A stretch of DNA of 64,000 nucleotides from Pseudomonas chlororaphis subsp. chlororaphis (GCF_003945765.1 NZ_CP027712.1:5270001-5334000); one strand, 5' to 3'. Counted from the first letter of the stretch, positions 25,411 through 37,195 are shown. Notes: generated by a model not told the origin, from the letters alone. Translations and numbers: made by a program.

Positions 25411-28269
25411 ATGACTCAAGTCAACCTGAGCACCGCCAACGAATTCATCGCGCGCCACATCGGCCCGCGCCAAGGCGACGAGCAAGCCATGCTCAACAGC
25501 CTGGGCTTCGACTCCCTGGAAGCCCTGAGCGCCAGCGTGATCCCCGACAGCATCAAGGGCACCAGCGTCCTCGACCTGCCCGCTGGTCAGAGCGAAGCCG
25601 ACGCACTGGCCTCGATCAAGGCCATCGCCGCCAAGAACCAGCTGTTCAAGACCTACATCGGCCAGGGCTACTACAACTGCCACACGCCGTCGCCGATCCT
25701 GCGCAACCTCCTGGAAAACCCGGCCTGGTACACCGCCTACACCCCGTACCAGCCGGAAATTTCCCAGGGCCGCCTGGAAGCGCTGCTGAACTTCCAGACC
25801 CTGATCAGCGACCTCACCGGTCTGCCGATCGCCAACGCCTCCCTGCTCGACGAAGCCACCGCCGCCGCCGAAGCCATGACCTTCTGCAAGCGCCTGAGCA
25901 AGAACAAGGGCAGCCACGCCTTCTTCGCCTCCAGCCATTGCCACCCGCAGACCCTCGACGTGCTACGCACCCGTGCCGAGCCGCTGGGCATCGACGTGGT
26001 GGTCGGCGACGAGCGCAAGCTGACCGACGTCAGCCCGTTCTTCGGCGCCCTGCTGCAATACCCGGCGAGCAACGGCGACCTGTTCGACTACCGCGAACTG
26101 ACCGAACGCTTCCACGCCGCCAATGCCCTGGTGGCGGTCGCCGCCGACCTGCTGGCGCTGACCGTGCTGACCCCACCGGGTGAATTCGGCGCCGACGTGG
26201 CCATCGGCAGCGCCCAGCGCTTCGGTGTGCCGCTGGGCTTCGGTGGCCCGCATGCGGCCTACTTCTCCACCAAGGACGCGTTCAAGCGCGACATGCCGGG
26301 CCGTCTGGTCGGGGTGTCCGTGGACCGTTTCGGCAAGCCGGCGCTGCGCCTGGCCATGCAGACCCGCGAGCAACATATCCGTCGCGAGAAAGCCACCAGC
26401 AACATCTGCACCGCCCAGGTGCTGCTGGCCAACATCGCCAGCATGTACGCCGTGTACCACGGCCCCCAAGGCCTGAGCCGGATTGCCCGGCGCATCCACC
26501 AGCTGACCGCGATCCTGGCCCAGGGCCTGAGCAAGCTGGGGATCAAGGTCGAGCAGGAAAACTTCTTCGATACCCTGACCCTGCACACCGGCGCACGCAC
26601 CGCGGCGCTGCACGACAAGGCCCGCGCCCAGCGCATCAACCTGCGGGTGATCGACGTCGAGCGCCTGGGTCTGTCGCTGGACGAAACCACTGGCCAGGCC
26701 GATGTAGAGGCCCTGTGGAGCCTGCTGGCCGACGGTCAGGCGCTGCCGGACTTCGCCGCGCTGGCCAGCACGGTACAGAGCCGTATCCCGGCGGCGCTGG
26801 TGCGTCAGTCGGCGATCCTCAGCCATCCGGTGTTCAACCGCTATCACTCGGAAACCGAGCTGATGCGCTACCTGCGCAAGCTGGCCGACAAGGACCTGGC
26901 CCTGGACCGCACCATGATCCCGCTGGGCTCGTGCACCATGAAGCTCAACGCCGCCAGCGAAATGATCCCGATCACCTGGGCCGAATTCGGCGCCCTGCAC
27001 CCGTTCGCCCCGGCCGAGCAAAGCGCCGGCTACCAGCAACTGACCAGCGAACTGGAAGCCATGCTCTGCGCCGCCACCGGCTACGACGCGGTGTCCCTGC
27101 AGCCGAACGCCGGCTCCCAGGGCGAATACGCGGGCCTGCTGGCCATTCGTGCCTATCACCAGAGCCGTGGCGACGACCGTCGCGACATCTGCCTGATCCC
27201 TTCGTCCGCCCACGGTACCAACCCGGCCACCGCCAACATGGCCGGCATGCGCGTGGTGGTCACCGCCTGCGACGCCCGTGGCAACGTCGATATCGAAGAC
27301 CTGCGGGCCAAGGCCATCGAGCACCGCGAGCACCTCGCCGCGCTGATGATCACCTACCCGTCGACCCACGGCGTGTTCGAGGAAGGCATCCGCGAAATCT
27401 GCGGCATCATTCATGACAACGGCGGCCAGGTGTACATCGACGGCGCCAACATGAACGCCATGGTCGGCCTCTGCGCCCCGGGCAAGTTCGGCGGCGACGT
27501 GTCGCACCTGAACCTGCACAAGACCTTCTGCATTCCCCACGGCGGTGGCGGCCCGGGCGTCGGCCCGATCGGCGTCAAGTCGCACCTGGCGCCGTTCCTG
27601 CCGGGCCACGCAGCCATGGAACGCAAGGAAGGCGCAGTCTGCGCCGCGCCGTTCGGCAGCGCGAGCATCCTGCCGATCACCTGGATGTACATCCGCATGA
27701 TGGGCGGCGAAGGCCTCAAGCGTGCCTCGCAGCTGGCGATCCTCAATGCCAACTACATCTCCCGTCGCCTGGAAGAACACTACCCAGTGCTCTACACCGG
27801 CAGCAACGGCCTGGTGGCCCACGAGTGCATCCTCGACCTGCGCCCGCTCAAGGACAGCAGCGGCATCAGCGTCGACGACGTCGCCAAGCGCCTGATCGAC
27901 TTCGGCTTCCACGCCCCGACCATGTCGTTCCCGGTGGCCGGCACCCTGATGATCGAGCCGACCGAAAGCGAATCCAGGGAAGAACTGGACCGCTTCTGCG
28001 ACGCCATGATCCGCATCCGCGAAGAAATCCGCGCGGTGGAAAACGGCAGCCTGGACAAGGACGACAACCCGCTGAAAAACGCCCCGCACACCGCGGCGGA
28101 AATCGTTGGCGAGTGGTCGCACCCCTACAGCCGTGAACAGGCGGTGTACCCCGTGGCCTCGCTGATCGAAGGCAAGTACTGGCCTCCGGTCGGCCGCGTC
28201 GACAACGTGTTCGGCGACCGCAACCTGGTGTGCGCCTGCCCGTCGATCGAAAGCTATCAGGACGCCTAA
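25411..28269 (+). CDS. gcvP: Glycine dehydrogenase (decarboxylating), P protein
   Basis: PLP enzyme that decarboxylates glycine and loads the aminomethyl group on lipoyl-GcvH. 952 residues, a single-chain GcvP of normal length made of two homologous halves. The PLP Lys is Lys704 in [26 protein letters not shown] and [15 protein letters not shown] are further family landmarks. It is translated nine bases after gcvH and followed by an inverted repeat before sdaA. Confidence 0.97.
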   Translation: MTQVNLSTANEFIARHIGPRQGDEQAMLNSLGFDSLEALSASVIPDSIKGTSVLDLPAGQSEADALASIKAIAAKNQLFKTYIGQGYYNCHTPSPILRNLLENPAWYTAYTPYQPEISQGRLEALLNFQTLISDLTGLPIANASLLDEATAAAEAMTFCKRLSKNKGSHAFFASSHCHPQTLDVLRTRAEPLGIDVVVGDERKLTDVSPFFGALLQYPASNGDLFDYRELTERFHAANALVAVAADLLALTVLTPPGEFGADVAIGSAQRFGVPLGFGGPHAAYFSTKDAFKRDMPGRLVGVSVDRFGKPALRLAMQTREQHIRREKATSNICTAQVLLANIASMYAVYHGPQGLSRIARRIHQLTAILAQGLSKLGIKVEQENFFDTLTLHTGARTAALHDKARAQRINLRVIDVERLGLSLDETTGQADVEALWSLLADGQALPDFAALASTVQSRIPAALVRQSAILSHPVFNRYHSETELMRYLRKLADKDLALDRTMIPLGSCTMKLNAASEMIPITWAEFGALHPFAPAEQSAGYQQLTSELEAMLCAATGYDAVSLQPNAGSQGEYAGLLAIRAYHQSRGDDRRDICLIPSSAHGTNPATANMAGMRVVVTACDARGNVDIEDLRAKAIEHREHLAALMITYPSTHGVFEEGIREICGIIHDNGGQVYIDGANMNAMVGLCAPGKFGGDVSHLNLHKTFCIPHGGGGPGVGPIGVKSHLAPFLPGHAAMERKEGAVCAAPFGSASILPITWMYIRMMGGEGLKRASQLAILNANYISRRLEEHYPVLYTGSNGLVAHECILDLRPLKDSSGISVDDVAKRLIDFGFHAPTMSFPVAGTLMIEPTESESREELDRFCDAMIRIREEIRAVENGSLDKDDNPLKNAPHTAAEIVGEWSHPYSREQAVYPVASLIEGKYWPPVGRVDNVFGDRNLVCACPSIESYQDA

Positions 28270-28284
28270 GACGGCATCGCCGTC

Positions 28285-28351
28285 CATCGCGGGCAAGCCT
28301 CGCTCCTACGGTTTCTGCGTATACCTGTAGGAGCGAGGCGGCTGGCGACGA
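28285..28351. repeat. REP pair in outward orientation, gcvP-sdaA
   Basis: Two REP arms: CATCGCGGGCAAGCCTCGCT (28285, reverse sense) and CCTGTAGGAGCGAGGCGGCT (28324, forward sense). The order is opposite to the REPINs at 13123 and 22878, and only 12 bases separate them. Confidence 0.75.
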
Positions 28352-28428
28352 ATACCGGCCAGACCGAACCGCAATACCCGCTTCCCCCGTGCGTGCCGAT
28401 CAACACAATAAGAAACCGGAGAACCAAC

Positions 28429-29805
<1,377 letters not shown>

Positions 29806-29846
29806 TGCACGCACATACGCATCTCACGTTTACCCAGGAGCTGAAC

Positions 29847-30971
29847 ATGTCCACCGAAACACTGTTGAAGACCCCGCTGCACTCGCTGCACCTCGAACTC
29901 GGCGCGCGCATGGTGCCGTTCGCCGGTTACGACATGCCCGTGCAATACCCGCTGGGCGTGATGAAAGAACACCAGCACACCCGCGAGCAGGCCGGCCTGT
30001 TCGATGTCTCGCACATGGGCCAGATCCGCCTGACCGGCGCCAATACCGCCCAGGCCCTGGAAACCCTGGTGCCGGTGGACATCATCGACCTGCCCGTGGG
30101 CATCCAGCGCTACGCCATGTTCACCAATGAAAACGGCGGCATCCTCGACGACCTGATGGTCGCCAACCTGGGCAACGACGAGCTGTTTCTGGTGGTCAAC
30201 GCCGCCTGCAAGGACCAGGACCTGGCCCATCTGCGCCAGCACATCGGCCATTTGTGCAGCATCGAGCCGCTGTTCGAGGAGCGCGCCCTGCTCGCCCTGC
30301 AAGGCCCGGCGGCCGTCACCGTGCTGGCGCGCCTGGCGCCGGAAGTGGCGAAGATGACCTTCATGCAATTCACCCGCGTGAAGCTGCTGGGCGTGGACTG
30401 CTTTGTCAGCCGTTCGGGCTACACCGGCGAAGACGGTTTCGAAATCTCGGTACCGGCGGCCGACGCCGAAACCCTGGCCCGCGCCCTGCTGGCCGAACCG
30501 GAAGTGGCCGCCATCGGCCTCGGCGCCCGGGATTCGCTGCGCCTGGAAGCCGGCCTGTGCCTGTATGGCCATGACATGAACAGCCAGACCACGCCGATCG
30601 AAGCCAGCCTGCTGTGGGCCATCTCCAAGCCACGGCGCGCCGATGGCGCGCGGGCTGGCGGCTTCCCTGGCGCGGAACAGGTGTTCGCCCAACAGCTCAA
30701 TGGCGTGAAGCGCAAACGCGTGGGCCTGCTGCCCCAGGAACGCACACCGGTGCGTGAAGGTGCGGAGATCGTCAACGCAGCGGGCGAGGTGATCGGCAGC
30801 GTCTGCAGCGGCGGTTTTGGCCCGACCCTGGGTGGTCCGTTGGCCATGGGTTACATCGATAGCGCTTATGTCGCACTCGATACGCCAGTTTGGGCAATTG
30901 TTCGTGGGAAAAAGGTGCCAATGCTTGTAAGCAAAATGCCATTCGTTGCACAACGCTACTATCGTGGTTGA
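29847..30971 (+). CDS. gcvT: Glycine cleavage system aminomethyltransferase, T protein
   Basis: Transfers the aminomethyl carbon to tetrahydrofolate and releases ammonia. From ATG 29847 (CAGGAG upstream) 374 residues, typical length. Landmarks: [42 protein letters not shown] and [18 protein letters not shown]. It is the last gene of the cluster; the L protein is not encoded here and is normally shared with other dehydrogenases. Confidence 0.96.
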   Translation: MSTETLLKTPLHSLHLELGARMVPFAGYDMPVQYPLGVMKEHQHTREQAGLFDVSHMGQIRLTGANTAQALETLVPVDIIDLPVGIQRYAMFTNENGGILDDLMVANLGNDELFLVVNAACKDQDLAHLRQHIGHLCSIEPLFEERALLALQGPAAVTVLARLAPEVAKMTFMQFTRVKLLGVDCFVSRSGYTGEDGFEISVPAADAETLARALLAEPEVAAIGLGARDSLRLEAGLCLYGHDMNSQTTPIEASLLWAISKPRRADGARAGGFPGAEQVFAQQLNGVKRKRVGLLPQERTPVREGAEIVNAAGEVIGSVCSGGFGPTLGGPLAMGYIDSAYVALDTPVWAIVRGKKVPMLVSKMPFVAQRYYRG

Positions 30972-31364
30972 TCAACTGTTTCTATAAGTAACGCGGTTGC
31001 GTTAAAAGTGCACTAATCTGTAACGCAACCGCCATAAAATAGTGCATATCTTCGATATTGAACTTGCCTTATAACAGTTGAAAACAATTGAACGACCCTA
31101 TCGAATAAGCCCAGATGCCTAGTTCCGGCAAACAGCCACCAAGCTGAGGAAAACCGGGGTTTCGCAGGGCTTGTTTTTTCTCCCATAGTTGGCGTAGAGT
31201 TTCCCCACTGTGTTTGCATGGGTCGCTTGGAATCGTGACCTGGGCAGTAGCTAACAAGTTTGCTACAACCCGTTCGACGTCTCTTACTTTCCTGCAACCC
31301 AGCCCAGTACTCCTTCATGAGAAAGAGACTGTCATTAATTTTTTAGCGTCAAAGGAAATAAGAA
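30972..31364. other. gcvT-csp intergenic region
   Basis: 393 bases without a convincing gene. It contains a 12-base perfect inverted repeat (30993-31032) and, probably, the promoter and long 5' leader usual for CspA-family genes; no leader hairpin could be assigned by eye. Confidence 0.6.
30993..31032. repeat. Perfect 12-base inverted repeat after gcvT
   Basis: GCGGTTGCGTTA (30993-31004) and TAACGCAACCGC (31021-31032) are exact complements around a 16-base loop, 21 bases after the gcvT stop. No T run follows, so it could be a stability hairpin or an operator as well as a terminator. Confidence 0.7.
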
Positions 31365-31577
31365 ATGTCCCAACGTCAGAGCGGTACCGTCAAGTGGTTT
31401 AACGACGAGAAAGGTTTTGGTTTTATCACTCCAGAAAGCGGTCCGGATCTGTTCGTGCATTTCCGCGCTATTCAGGGCAACGGCTTCAAGAGCCTGAAAG
31501 AAGGCCAGAAAGTGACCTTCATCGCTGTGCAAGGCCAAAAAGGCATGCAGGCTGACGAAGTTCAAGCCGAAGGCTGA
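31365..31577 (+). CDS. Cold-shock protein (CspA family)
   Basis: Single-stranded nucleic acid-binding RNA chaperone. 70 residues, one cold-shock domain with RNP1 (KGFGFI, residues 18-23) and RNP2-like (LFVHF). Start context TGTCCCAACG after a purine-rich stretch. It stands alone with a strong terminator immediately downstream and a long untranslated region upstream. Which of the several Pseudomonas Csp paralogues it is cannot be decided here. Confidence 0.93.
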
Positions 31578-31588
31578 TCGTCTGTAAC

Positions 31589-31624
31589 GAAAAAGCCCCT
31601 GATGCTGACATCAGGGGCTTTTTT
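31589..31624 (+). terminator. Rho-independent terminator of csp
   Basis: AAGCCCCTGATG / CATCAGGGGCTT forms a 12-pair stem with a four-base loop and is followed by six T residues. Confidence 0.92.
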
Positions 31625-31675
31625 GTGCGCGCAATTCCGTAAAATGGCTTCTTTCTTTCGATCGAGAGGCCTGTG

Positions 31676-32164
31676 ATGCCGAAGCACCTGCTAACCCCCC
31701 AGGGTGATTTCCCCGCCGCTGGCCTGGGCCGTCGTCTGGCAGCGATGTTCTACGATTTCCTGCTGTGCACCGCACTGCTGATCGTCACGGGCGGCGTCTA
31801 CAAGTTCATCCAGTTGCAGATCCTCGGTGAAACCCGGATGCGCACCCTGACCGAATCCGGCGCGCTGGACGGCGATCCGCTCTACTCCACCGTCCTGCTG
31901 TTCGTGCTGTTCGCCTTCTTCGCCAAGTTCTGGACCCATTCCGGCCAGACCCTGGGCATGCAGGTCTGGGGCATTCGTGTGCAGAACGCCGACGGCAGCC
32001 GCATCAGCCTGTGGCAGGCCCTCCTGCGCTTCATGGTCTCGATCGCTTCCTGGCTGTGCGCCGGGCTGGGCTTCATCTGGATCCTGGTAGACAAGCAGAA
32101 GCGCAGCTGGCACGACATCTACTCTTCCAGCCAGATCGTGCGCATTCCCAAGCAGAAAAAATAA
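31676..32164 (+). CDS. RDD-family membrane protein
   Basis: Inner-membrane protein of unknown function, 162 residues from ATG 31676 (GAGAGG upstream). RDD signature: GLGRRLAAMFYDFLL near the N terminus with the Arg and Asp pair, then helices around 22-45, 70-85 and 115-135, and the conserved LGMQVWGIRVQNADG and DKQKRSWHDI segments. It converges on nadA with a shared bidirectional terminator. Confidence 0.88.
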   Translation: MPKHLLTPQGDFPAAGLGRRLAAMFYDFLLCTALLIVTGGVYKFIQLQILGETRMRTLTESGALDGDPLYSTVLLFVLFAFFAKFWTHSGQTLGMQVWGIRVQNADGSRISLWQALLRFMVSIASWLCAGLGFIWILVDKQKRSWHDIYSSSQIVRIPKQKK

Positions 32165-32174
32165 TCCGCCGCAC

Positions 32175-32207
32175 AGAAAAACGCCCCGAATCTCGGGGCG
32201 TTTTTCT
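32175..32207. terminator. Bidirectional terminator, RDD gene and nadA
   Basis: AAAAACGCCCCGA-ATC-TCGGGGCGTTTTT: a GC-rich stem with A tract on one side and T tract on the other, between convergent genes. Confidence 0.92.
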
Positions 32208-32226
32208 GTGCGCTTGTCGAAGGCGA

Positions 32227-33285
32227 TCAGGCATTGCCCGCCAGCTTCATCCGCGCCGCCTGAGTGAAATCCAGCATGCGCTTGAGCGGGCGAATGGCCT
32301 GGGGAATCAGCGCCGGGTCGACAAATATCTCGTTGCTGCCCTCACGCAGGCTCTGCAAGGTGCGCTCCAGGGTATTCATGGCCATCCACGGGCAGTGGGC
32401 GCAGCTGCGGCAAGCCGCACCGTTGCCGGCCGTTGGCGCCTCGATGAACACCTTGTCCGGGCACAGCTGCTGCATCTTGTAGAAGATGCCGCGGTCGGTC
32501 GCCACGATCAGCGTCTTGTTCGGCAAGCGTTGCGCGGCGGCAATCAGCTGGCTGGTGGAACCCACCGCATCGGCCAGCTCGATCACCGACGTCGGCGACT
32601 CAGGGTGGACCAGAATGGCCGCATCGGGATACAGCGCCTTCATGTCCTCCAGCTGCTTGGACTTGAACTCTTCGTGGACGATGCAGGCACCGTCCCACAG
32701 CAGCATATCGGCACCGGTCTGGCGCTGAATGTAGGTGCCCAGATGCTTGTCCGGCCCCCAGATGATGGTTTCGCCGTTATCCATCAGGCTTTCGACGATT
32801 TCCAGGGCGCAACTGGAGGTCACGACCCAGTCAGCACGGGCTTTGACCGCTGCCGATGTGTTGGCATAGACCACCACGGTGCGTTCCGGATGCTGGTCGC
32901 AGAACGCCGAGAACTCTTCCACCGGGCACCCCAGGTCGAGGGAGCAGGTGGCTTCCAGGGTGGGCATCAGCACGCGTTTTTCGGGGTTGAGGATCTTCGC
33001 CGTCTCGCCCATGAACCTGACACCGGCGACCACCACGGTCTTGGCCGGGTGAACGTTGCCGAAACGGGCCATTTCCAGGGAGTCGGACACACAGCCGCCG
33101 GTCTCTTCGGCCAGGGCCTGAATCACCGGGTCACAGTAGAAGTGAGCCACCAGCACGGCGTCCTGAGCCTTGAGCTCGGCAGCAATCGCGGCACGGTAAT
33201 GGGCTTCCTCTGCGGCCGTCAGCGGCTTGGGCTGTTTGGCGTCAAGGTGGGCCTGAACCAGAAGGCGTTCGGAAATGTGCGTCAT
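32227..33285 (-). CDS. nadA: Quinolinate synthase
   Basis: Condenses iminoaspartate with dihydroxyacetone phosphate to quinolinate in NAD synthesis; [4Fe-4S] enzyme, cytoplasmic. 352 residues; candidate cluster cysteines sit in [23 protein letters not shown] and the C-terminal [13 protein letters not shown] motif typical of the longer NadA class. Duplicated Rossmann-like domains are suggested by [13 protein letters not shown] and [16 protein letters not shown]. It is monocistronic by position. Confidence 0.96.
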   Translation of the reverse strand: MTHISERLLVQAHLDAKQPKPLTAAEEAHYRAAIAAELKAQDAVLVAHFYCDPVIQALAEETGGCVSDSLEMARFGNVHPAKTVVVAGVRFMGETAKILNPEKRVLMPTLEATCSLDLGCPVEEFSAFCDQHPERTVVVYANTSAAVKARADWVVTSSCALEIVESLMDNGETIIWGPDKHLGTYIQRQTGADMLLWDGACIVHEEFKSKQLEDMKALYPDAAILVHPESPTSVIELADAVGSTSQLIAAAQRLPNKTLIVATDRGIFYKMQQLCPDKVFIEAPTAGNGAACRSCAHCPWMAMNTLERTLQSLREGSNEIFVDPALIPQAIRPLKRMLDFTQAARMKLAGNA

Positions 33286-33799
33286 GATCGCAAGACCTGC
33301 GGGCGCTTATGCGCGAAAGTCGAGTATACACCCGGCTCCGGACCCGTTGAGGGCACCGCCGGGAGAGTGAGTATTCATCAGGTGGTGCAGCGTTGAAACT
33401 GCGCAAGGCTACAGAATATCCCCTTGATGTAAAAGATGATTCTGACCTGTGTCACACGGCTCGCCCCGGCACGGAGCAGGCATCGGTCAAGGGGCACGAA
33501 AGCCTGCCAATTGCAGCCCCGACAGCGCAAACGCTTCAGTGACGCGCAACGCGTACTTGCACCATTTATGCGCATTGCATGCAGGCGAGCCTCGGCCCGG
33601 CGGTGAATCCCCTCGATCGACCAAGCGTTTTTTTACACTTCATAGCAATTTTACCTTTCTGCGCTAACGTCAGTTACAGAAACAGCTAACTGCTGGTTGG
33701 TTGCAGCAACACTTGGCGGGCTCTGGTTCAGATTACGGAGAAATGATCCCTGCTGACCGGCCCTTGCGGTTTCCCCCAGCCCAAACAAGGATGCAGTGC
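33286..33799. other. nadA-rcpA intergenic region
   Basis: 514 bases separating housekeeping nadA from the Tad locus, with lower GC around 33620-33670. No gene is supported. Two CTAAC hexamer-like motifs (33664-33668, 33686-33690), 22 bp apart, resemble the flp upstream repeats. Confidence 0.55.
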
Positions 33800-35044
33800 A
33801 TGAACAGTGATTGTGTACAGGTGCTCAGGAGAGTGGCGTGGACATTGATTGTCGCTGGTCTTCCCACCGGAATGGCCATGGCGGCATCAAATAACTGCGC
33901 TGGATTGCAGCCACTGCCGTCGACGGTGGAAGTGGGAGAGGGTCAGCAGACGATAATGCACTCCCCCGTCGCCATTACCCGGTTGGCCGTGGGCGACCCG
34001 AAAATTGCCGATGTGTATCTCAATGGACGGGATTCGTACCTGCTGACGGGGATTGCGCCCGGCGCCACCAGCCTGATGGTCTGGACAGCCTGCGACAAGG
34101 AACCTCGCCAGAGCATGGTGTTCGTTCAGGGCAAAGGCCCTCATTCAATGGTGAGTTCACTGTTGCCCCCCTCCGAAGATCCGGCGCTGGCCAGCCAGGT
34201 GCAGACCGATATCCGCTTTGTCGAAGTCAGCCGCACCAAGCTGAAAGAGGCCGGCACCTCGATCTTCGGCAAGAGCGGTAACTTCCTGTTCAGCTCCCCG
34301 GGCACAGTCCCGTTGGTGACGGTGACGCCCGGCAATATCGGTGGTGTCAGGCCGAACATACCGCTCAACAACGGCCAGTTCAATATCGGCTTTGGCGGCG
34401 GTAACGTCCTTGGGCTGATCAACGCTCTGGAAGGCAGTGGGTTTGCCTACACCCTGGCGCGTCCGAGCCTGGTGGCGCTGAGCGGGCAGAGCGCCAGCTT
34501 CCTGGCCGGTGGTGAAGTGCCGATTCCGGTCCCCAGCAGCGGAAGCGACAGTATTACCATCCAGTACAAGGAATTCGGCATTCGCCTGACCCTGACCCCC
34601 ACGATCGTCGGAAATGACCGCATCGCCTTGAAGGTCGCCCCGGAAGTCAGCGAGCTGGACTTCAACAACGGGATTACCGTCAACGGCATCTCGGTGCCAG
34701 CCCTGGTTGTGCGTCGCACCGACACCAGCATCTCCCTGGCCGACGGTGAGAGCTTCGTGATCAGCGGCCTGATCAGCACCACCAATACCACAGCCGTGAG
34801 CAAGTTCCCCGGCCTGGGAGAGATTCCGATCCTGGGGGCATTTTTCCGTGATTCTTCGATCAGGCGCGAAGAGAAGGAACTGCTGATGATCGTCACCCCG
34901 CATCTGGTGCAACCGCTGGCGGTCAACGCCAAGCTGCCGGTACTGCCTGGCGAGCCACTGCGCAACTACGACCCGAACTGGTTCCGTCTGTACTTCCTGG
35001 AAAACGGCAATTATGACCAGGCCGCCAGCGGGCTTTCGCAATGA
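33800..35044 (+). CDS. rcpA: Tad pilus outer-membrane secretin (RcpA/CpaC)
   Basis: Forms the outer-membrane pore for Flp pili. From ATG 33800 (AAGG nine bases upstream) 414 residues: signal peptide ending near MAMAAS, an N-terminal pilus-secretin domain (VEVGEGQQTIMHSPVAITRLAV), and the C-terminal secretin domain with VEVSRTKLKEAG, IPVPSSGSDSITIQYKEFG and KELLMIVTPHLV. An upstream in-frame extension exists but lacks a ribosome site. Together with tadD and a DUF3613 gene it forms a short rightward unit separate from the main tad operon. Confidence 0.93.
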   Translation: MNSDCVQVLRRVAWTLIVAGLPTGMAMAASNNCAGLQPLPSTVEVGEGQQTIMHSPVAITRLAVGDPKIADVYLNGRDSYLLTGIAPGATSLMVWTACDKEPRQSMVFVQGKGPHSMVSSLLPPSEDPALASQVQTDIRFVEVSRTKLKEAGTSIFGKSGNFLFSSPGTVPLVTVTPGNIGGVRPNIPLNNGQFNIGFGGGNVLGLINALEGSGFAYTLARPSLVALSGQSASFLAGGEVPIPVPSSGSDSITIQYKEFGIRLTLTPTIVGNDRIALKVAPEVSELDFNNGITVNGISVPALVVRRTDTSISLADGESFVISGLISTTNTTAVSKFPGLGEIPILGAFFRDSSIRREEKELLMIVTPHLVQPLAVNAKLPVLPGEPLRNYDPNWFRLYFLENGNYDQAASGLSQ

Positions 35045-35086
35045 ATCAGGGTTCTGGCTCGTCGCTCGCTACGCTCAGGCTCAACG

Positions 35087-35111
35087 ACACCGGACTCGAC
35101 AAGTCCGGTGT
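35087..35111 (+). other. Intercistronic hairpin rcpA-tadD
   Basis: ACACCGGACT / AGTCCGGTGT: a ten-pair stem with a five-base loop in the 107-base gap, without a T tract. Probably attenuating or stabilising. Confidence 0.55.
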
Positions 35112-35151
35112 TGGCCATTCCTCGACAATCGGATTGTTCCAGGAGGGAAAA

Positions 35152-35874
35152 ATGAAAGTAGTCATTGCTGCCTTAGGGCTGCTCATGCTCGGCGGCTGTG
35201 CCACGAATGGCGGCGGTGCCTGGTCGAAACAGGCATGCAGCAAGCTGGATTCGGATCAGGAACTGTCGCTGAGCCTGGCCGACGACATGATCGGCGAAGG
35301 CAAGCTGCATGCCGGTCTGGCCAATCTGCAACGCCTGCCGGATAACCTGGCACAGGTTCGCATGCGCAAGGCCAAGGTCTATCGCCAGCTCGGCCAAAGC
35401 GAGGCCGAGCCGCTGTACCGCAGCCTGCTCAGCACCTGCCTGGCCGCCGAAGGCGAGCATGGCCTGGGCCAACTGGCGGCGTCACGCAACGATAACGCTC
35501 TGGCCCTGGAACATCTGACGCGAGCGGCACGCCTGTCCCCCACCGACGAGAAAATCCGCAACGACCTGGGGGTGGTCTACCTCAACCAGGGAAATACCAG
35601 GCAAGCCCGCTTTGAGTTCCTCACGGCCATGGAGCTGAAACAGGACGATCAGCTGGCAACCCTGAACCTGGTGACCTTGCTGATTTATCAAGGCAACTGG
35701 AAACAGGCCTCGGACCTGGTCAATCGTGCCGGCCTGAAACCCGAACAAGTCTCCAGCGCCAAGGAGCGGGCCGAAAAACTCAGGAGCGCGACGAAGAAGG
35801 CAGTTAAGGATCAGGCAGTCACTGCAACGGATTCGTCGCCATCGAGTGTCAATCAACCAATAACGCAGAGGTAG
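35152..35874 (+). CDS. tadD: Tad assembly lipoprotein with TPR repeats (TadD)
   Basis: Pilotin-like outer-membrane lipoprotein needed for secretin or pilus assembly. From ATG 35152 behind AGGAGG, 240 residues: lipoprotein signal peptide with lipobox LGGC (Cys16) and TPR-type helices (LALEHLTRAARLSPTDEKI; NDLGVVYLNQGNTRQARFEF; NLVTLLIYQGNWKQA). The open frame extends 37 codons upstream, but those lack lipoprotein features. The low-complexity tail is rich in Lys, Ala, Thr and Ser. Next gene starts two bases after the stop. Confidence 0.9.
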   Translation: MKVVIAALGLLMLGGCATNGGGAWSKQACSKLDSDQELSLSLADDMIGEGKLHAGLANLQRLPDNLAQVRMRKAKVYRQLGQSEAEPLYRSLLSTCLAAEGEHGLGQLAASRNDNALALEHLTRAARLSPTDEKIRNDLGVVYLNQGNTRQARFEFLTAMELKQDDQLATLNLVTLLIYQGNWKQASDLVNRAGLKPEQVSSAKERAEKLRSATKKAVKDQAVTATDSSPSSVNQPITQR

Positions 35875-35876
35875 TG

Positions 35877-36149
35877 ATGAAATACCAAACGCTTAGCTGC
35901 CTGGGACTCTTGCTTCTTCCGCTGGTGACCCAGGCTATCGAACCCGGCCCGGCCTCCCTGTCACAACAGTCGACCGAAACCTGGCTGCTGCTGCAGAGTC
36001 GTAACCAGGTCAAGTCGCCCATCCCACAGAACGCCTCGCCCAGCGAACGGGAACTGACCCTGCAGCGCTGGCTGGACAACTACAAACACCCGATCCCCGA
36101 GTACTACAAGGAGTACGCAGGTTCGGGTGGGTCAGGTGGTTCGAAGTGA
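35877..36149 (+). CDS. Small exported protein, DUF3613 type
   Basis: Unknown function; 90 residues with a signal peptide (KYQTLSCLGLLLLPLVTQA), then a short domain containing SERELTLQRWLDNYKHPIPEYY and a Gly/Ser tail (GSGGSGGS). The family is commonly found in Tad loci, so a periplasmic accessory role in pilus assembly is inferred. It begins two bases after the tadD stop (stop TAG, then TG ATG), so it is translationally linked to tadD. Confidence 0.75.
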   Translation: MKYQTLSCLGLLLLPLVTQAIEPGPASLSQQSTETWLLLQSRNQVKSPIPQNASPSERELTLQRWLDNYKHPIPEYYKEYAGSGGSGGSK

Positions 36150-36175
36150 CAGCAAGTCGCGATGGCGTTCAGTTC

Positions 36176-36224
36176 AGAGGGGGCAATGCCATCCATGCCG
36201 ATGGCCCTTGCCCCTCCCCTCTTT
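36176..36224. terminator. Candidate bidirectional terminator
   Basis: GGGGGCAA / TTGCCCCT stem across 36177-36216 with C/T-rich and purine-rich flanks between the convergent DUF3613 and tadC genes. Moderate support; the T tract is interrupted. Confidence 0.4.
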
Positions 36225-37195
36225 CATAACTTCCCGAATACTTTGAAGACGCCGATGATTGCCGGCCCTATGGCTACCAGAAAGAAGCTTGGCCACAGGC
36301 AGAAGATCAGCGGAAACACCAGCTTGGTGCCGATTTTCGCGGCTTTCTCTTCGGCCTGCTGGGTGCGCCGGTCACGAAACTCCTCGGCATAGATACGCAG
36401 GGTCGTCCCCACACTGGTCCCGAAGCGAATGCTCTGCGCCAGCAAACTCACCAACCCGCGAATGTCCTCCAGCCCGGTACGCTCGGCCAGATGTTTGAGC
36501 GCTTCGGTACTGGGAATCCCGGCCCGGACCTCGGAGTTGACCAGTGCCAGCTCCATGGCCAGCTCAGGCTGGCTGACCGCTATCTCCTCCGATACCCGCT
36601 CGATCGCCTGGGGCAAGGCAAGGCCTGACTCCACGCAGACCACCATCAAGTCCAGCGCATCCGGAAAGGCGACGAGCAAACGGGTCATCCGCGCGTTCCT
36701 GCGGCTGTCGACATAGATGGCCGGTACCAGCCAGCCTACCCCCAACGCCAGGATCACCAGCCCCATCCCCAGAAGCAGCGATACCTTCGGTATCAGCGGC
36801 AGCGCCAGGACTGCCAGCGCCACCAATGCCAACGGTGTCAGCAGGCGCACCGCCCAGTACATCTGGACAGCGGCCGGGGAGCGAAAGCCCGCGTGGATCA
36901 GCAAGGTCCGGGTCGCCGAGGCCTGCTCCTGTTCACCGGAGGCAAAACGCTGGCCGACCTGCTCCAGCATCAATTGCAGGTTGCTCGGCGCGCCCTGCTG
37001 CCGGTGACCATCACCACCATGACCGCGCTTGATCAGCAGAAGACGGCGGTGCACCGGGTCCTGCAGCCCCTGCACCAGCAATACCAAGGTCGCCACGGCC
37101 AGCACCACGCTCAGGCCGATGGCCCCGGCGAACAGCAGGCGCGCCAGTTGCTCGCTACCGACCACACTTTGGATCAGACTCAGCAGATACTCCAT
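36224..37195 (-). CDS. tadC: Tad inner-membrane platform protein TadC
   Basis: Second of two type II secretion F-like platform proteins that anchor the TadA motor. 323 residues: an N-terminal membrane segment (about 18-42), two more helices about 115-160, a cytoplasmic helical F domain (FPDALDLMVVCVESGLALPQAIERV) and a C-terminal helix (LVFPLIFCLWPSFFLVAIGPAIIGV). It is the last gene of the leftward operon, 27 bases after tadB. Confidence 0.93.
   Translation of the reverse strand: MEYLLSLIQSVVGSEQLARLLFAGAIGLSVVLAVATLVLLVQGLQDPVHRRLLLIKRGHGGDGHRQQGAPSNLQLMLEQVGQRFASGEQEQASATRTLLIHAGFRSPAAVQMYWAVRLLTPLALVALAVLALPLIPKVSLLLGMGLVILALGVGWLVPAIYVDSRRNARMTRLLVAFPDALDLMVVCVESGLALPQAIERVSEEIAVSQPELAMELALVNSEVRAGIPSTEALKHLAERTGLEDIRGLVSLLAQSIRFGTSVGTTLRIYAEEFRDRRTQQAEEKAAKIGTKLVFPLIFCLWPSFFLVAIGPAIIGVFKVFGKL

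Noticed and set aside
25963..28296. 777-codon minus-strand frame across gcvP
   Set aside because: Mirror frame of gcvP with no recognisable protein content.
31013..31318. 101-codon minus-strand frame in the csp leader
   Set aside because: No family features; the position is better explained as the untranslated leader of csp.
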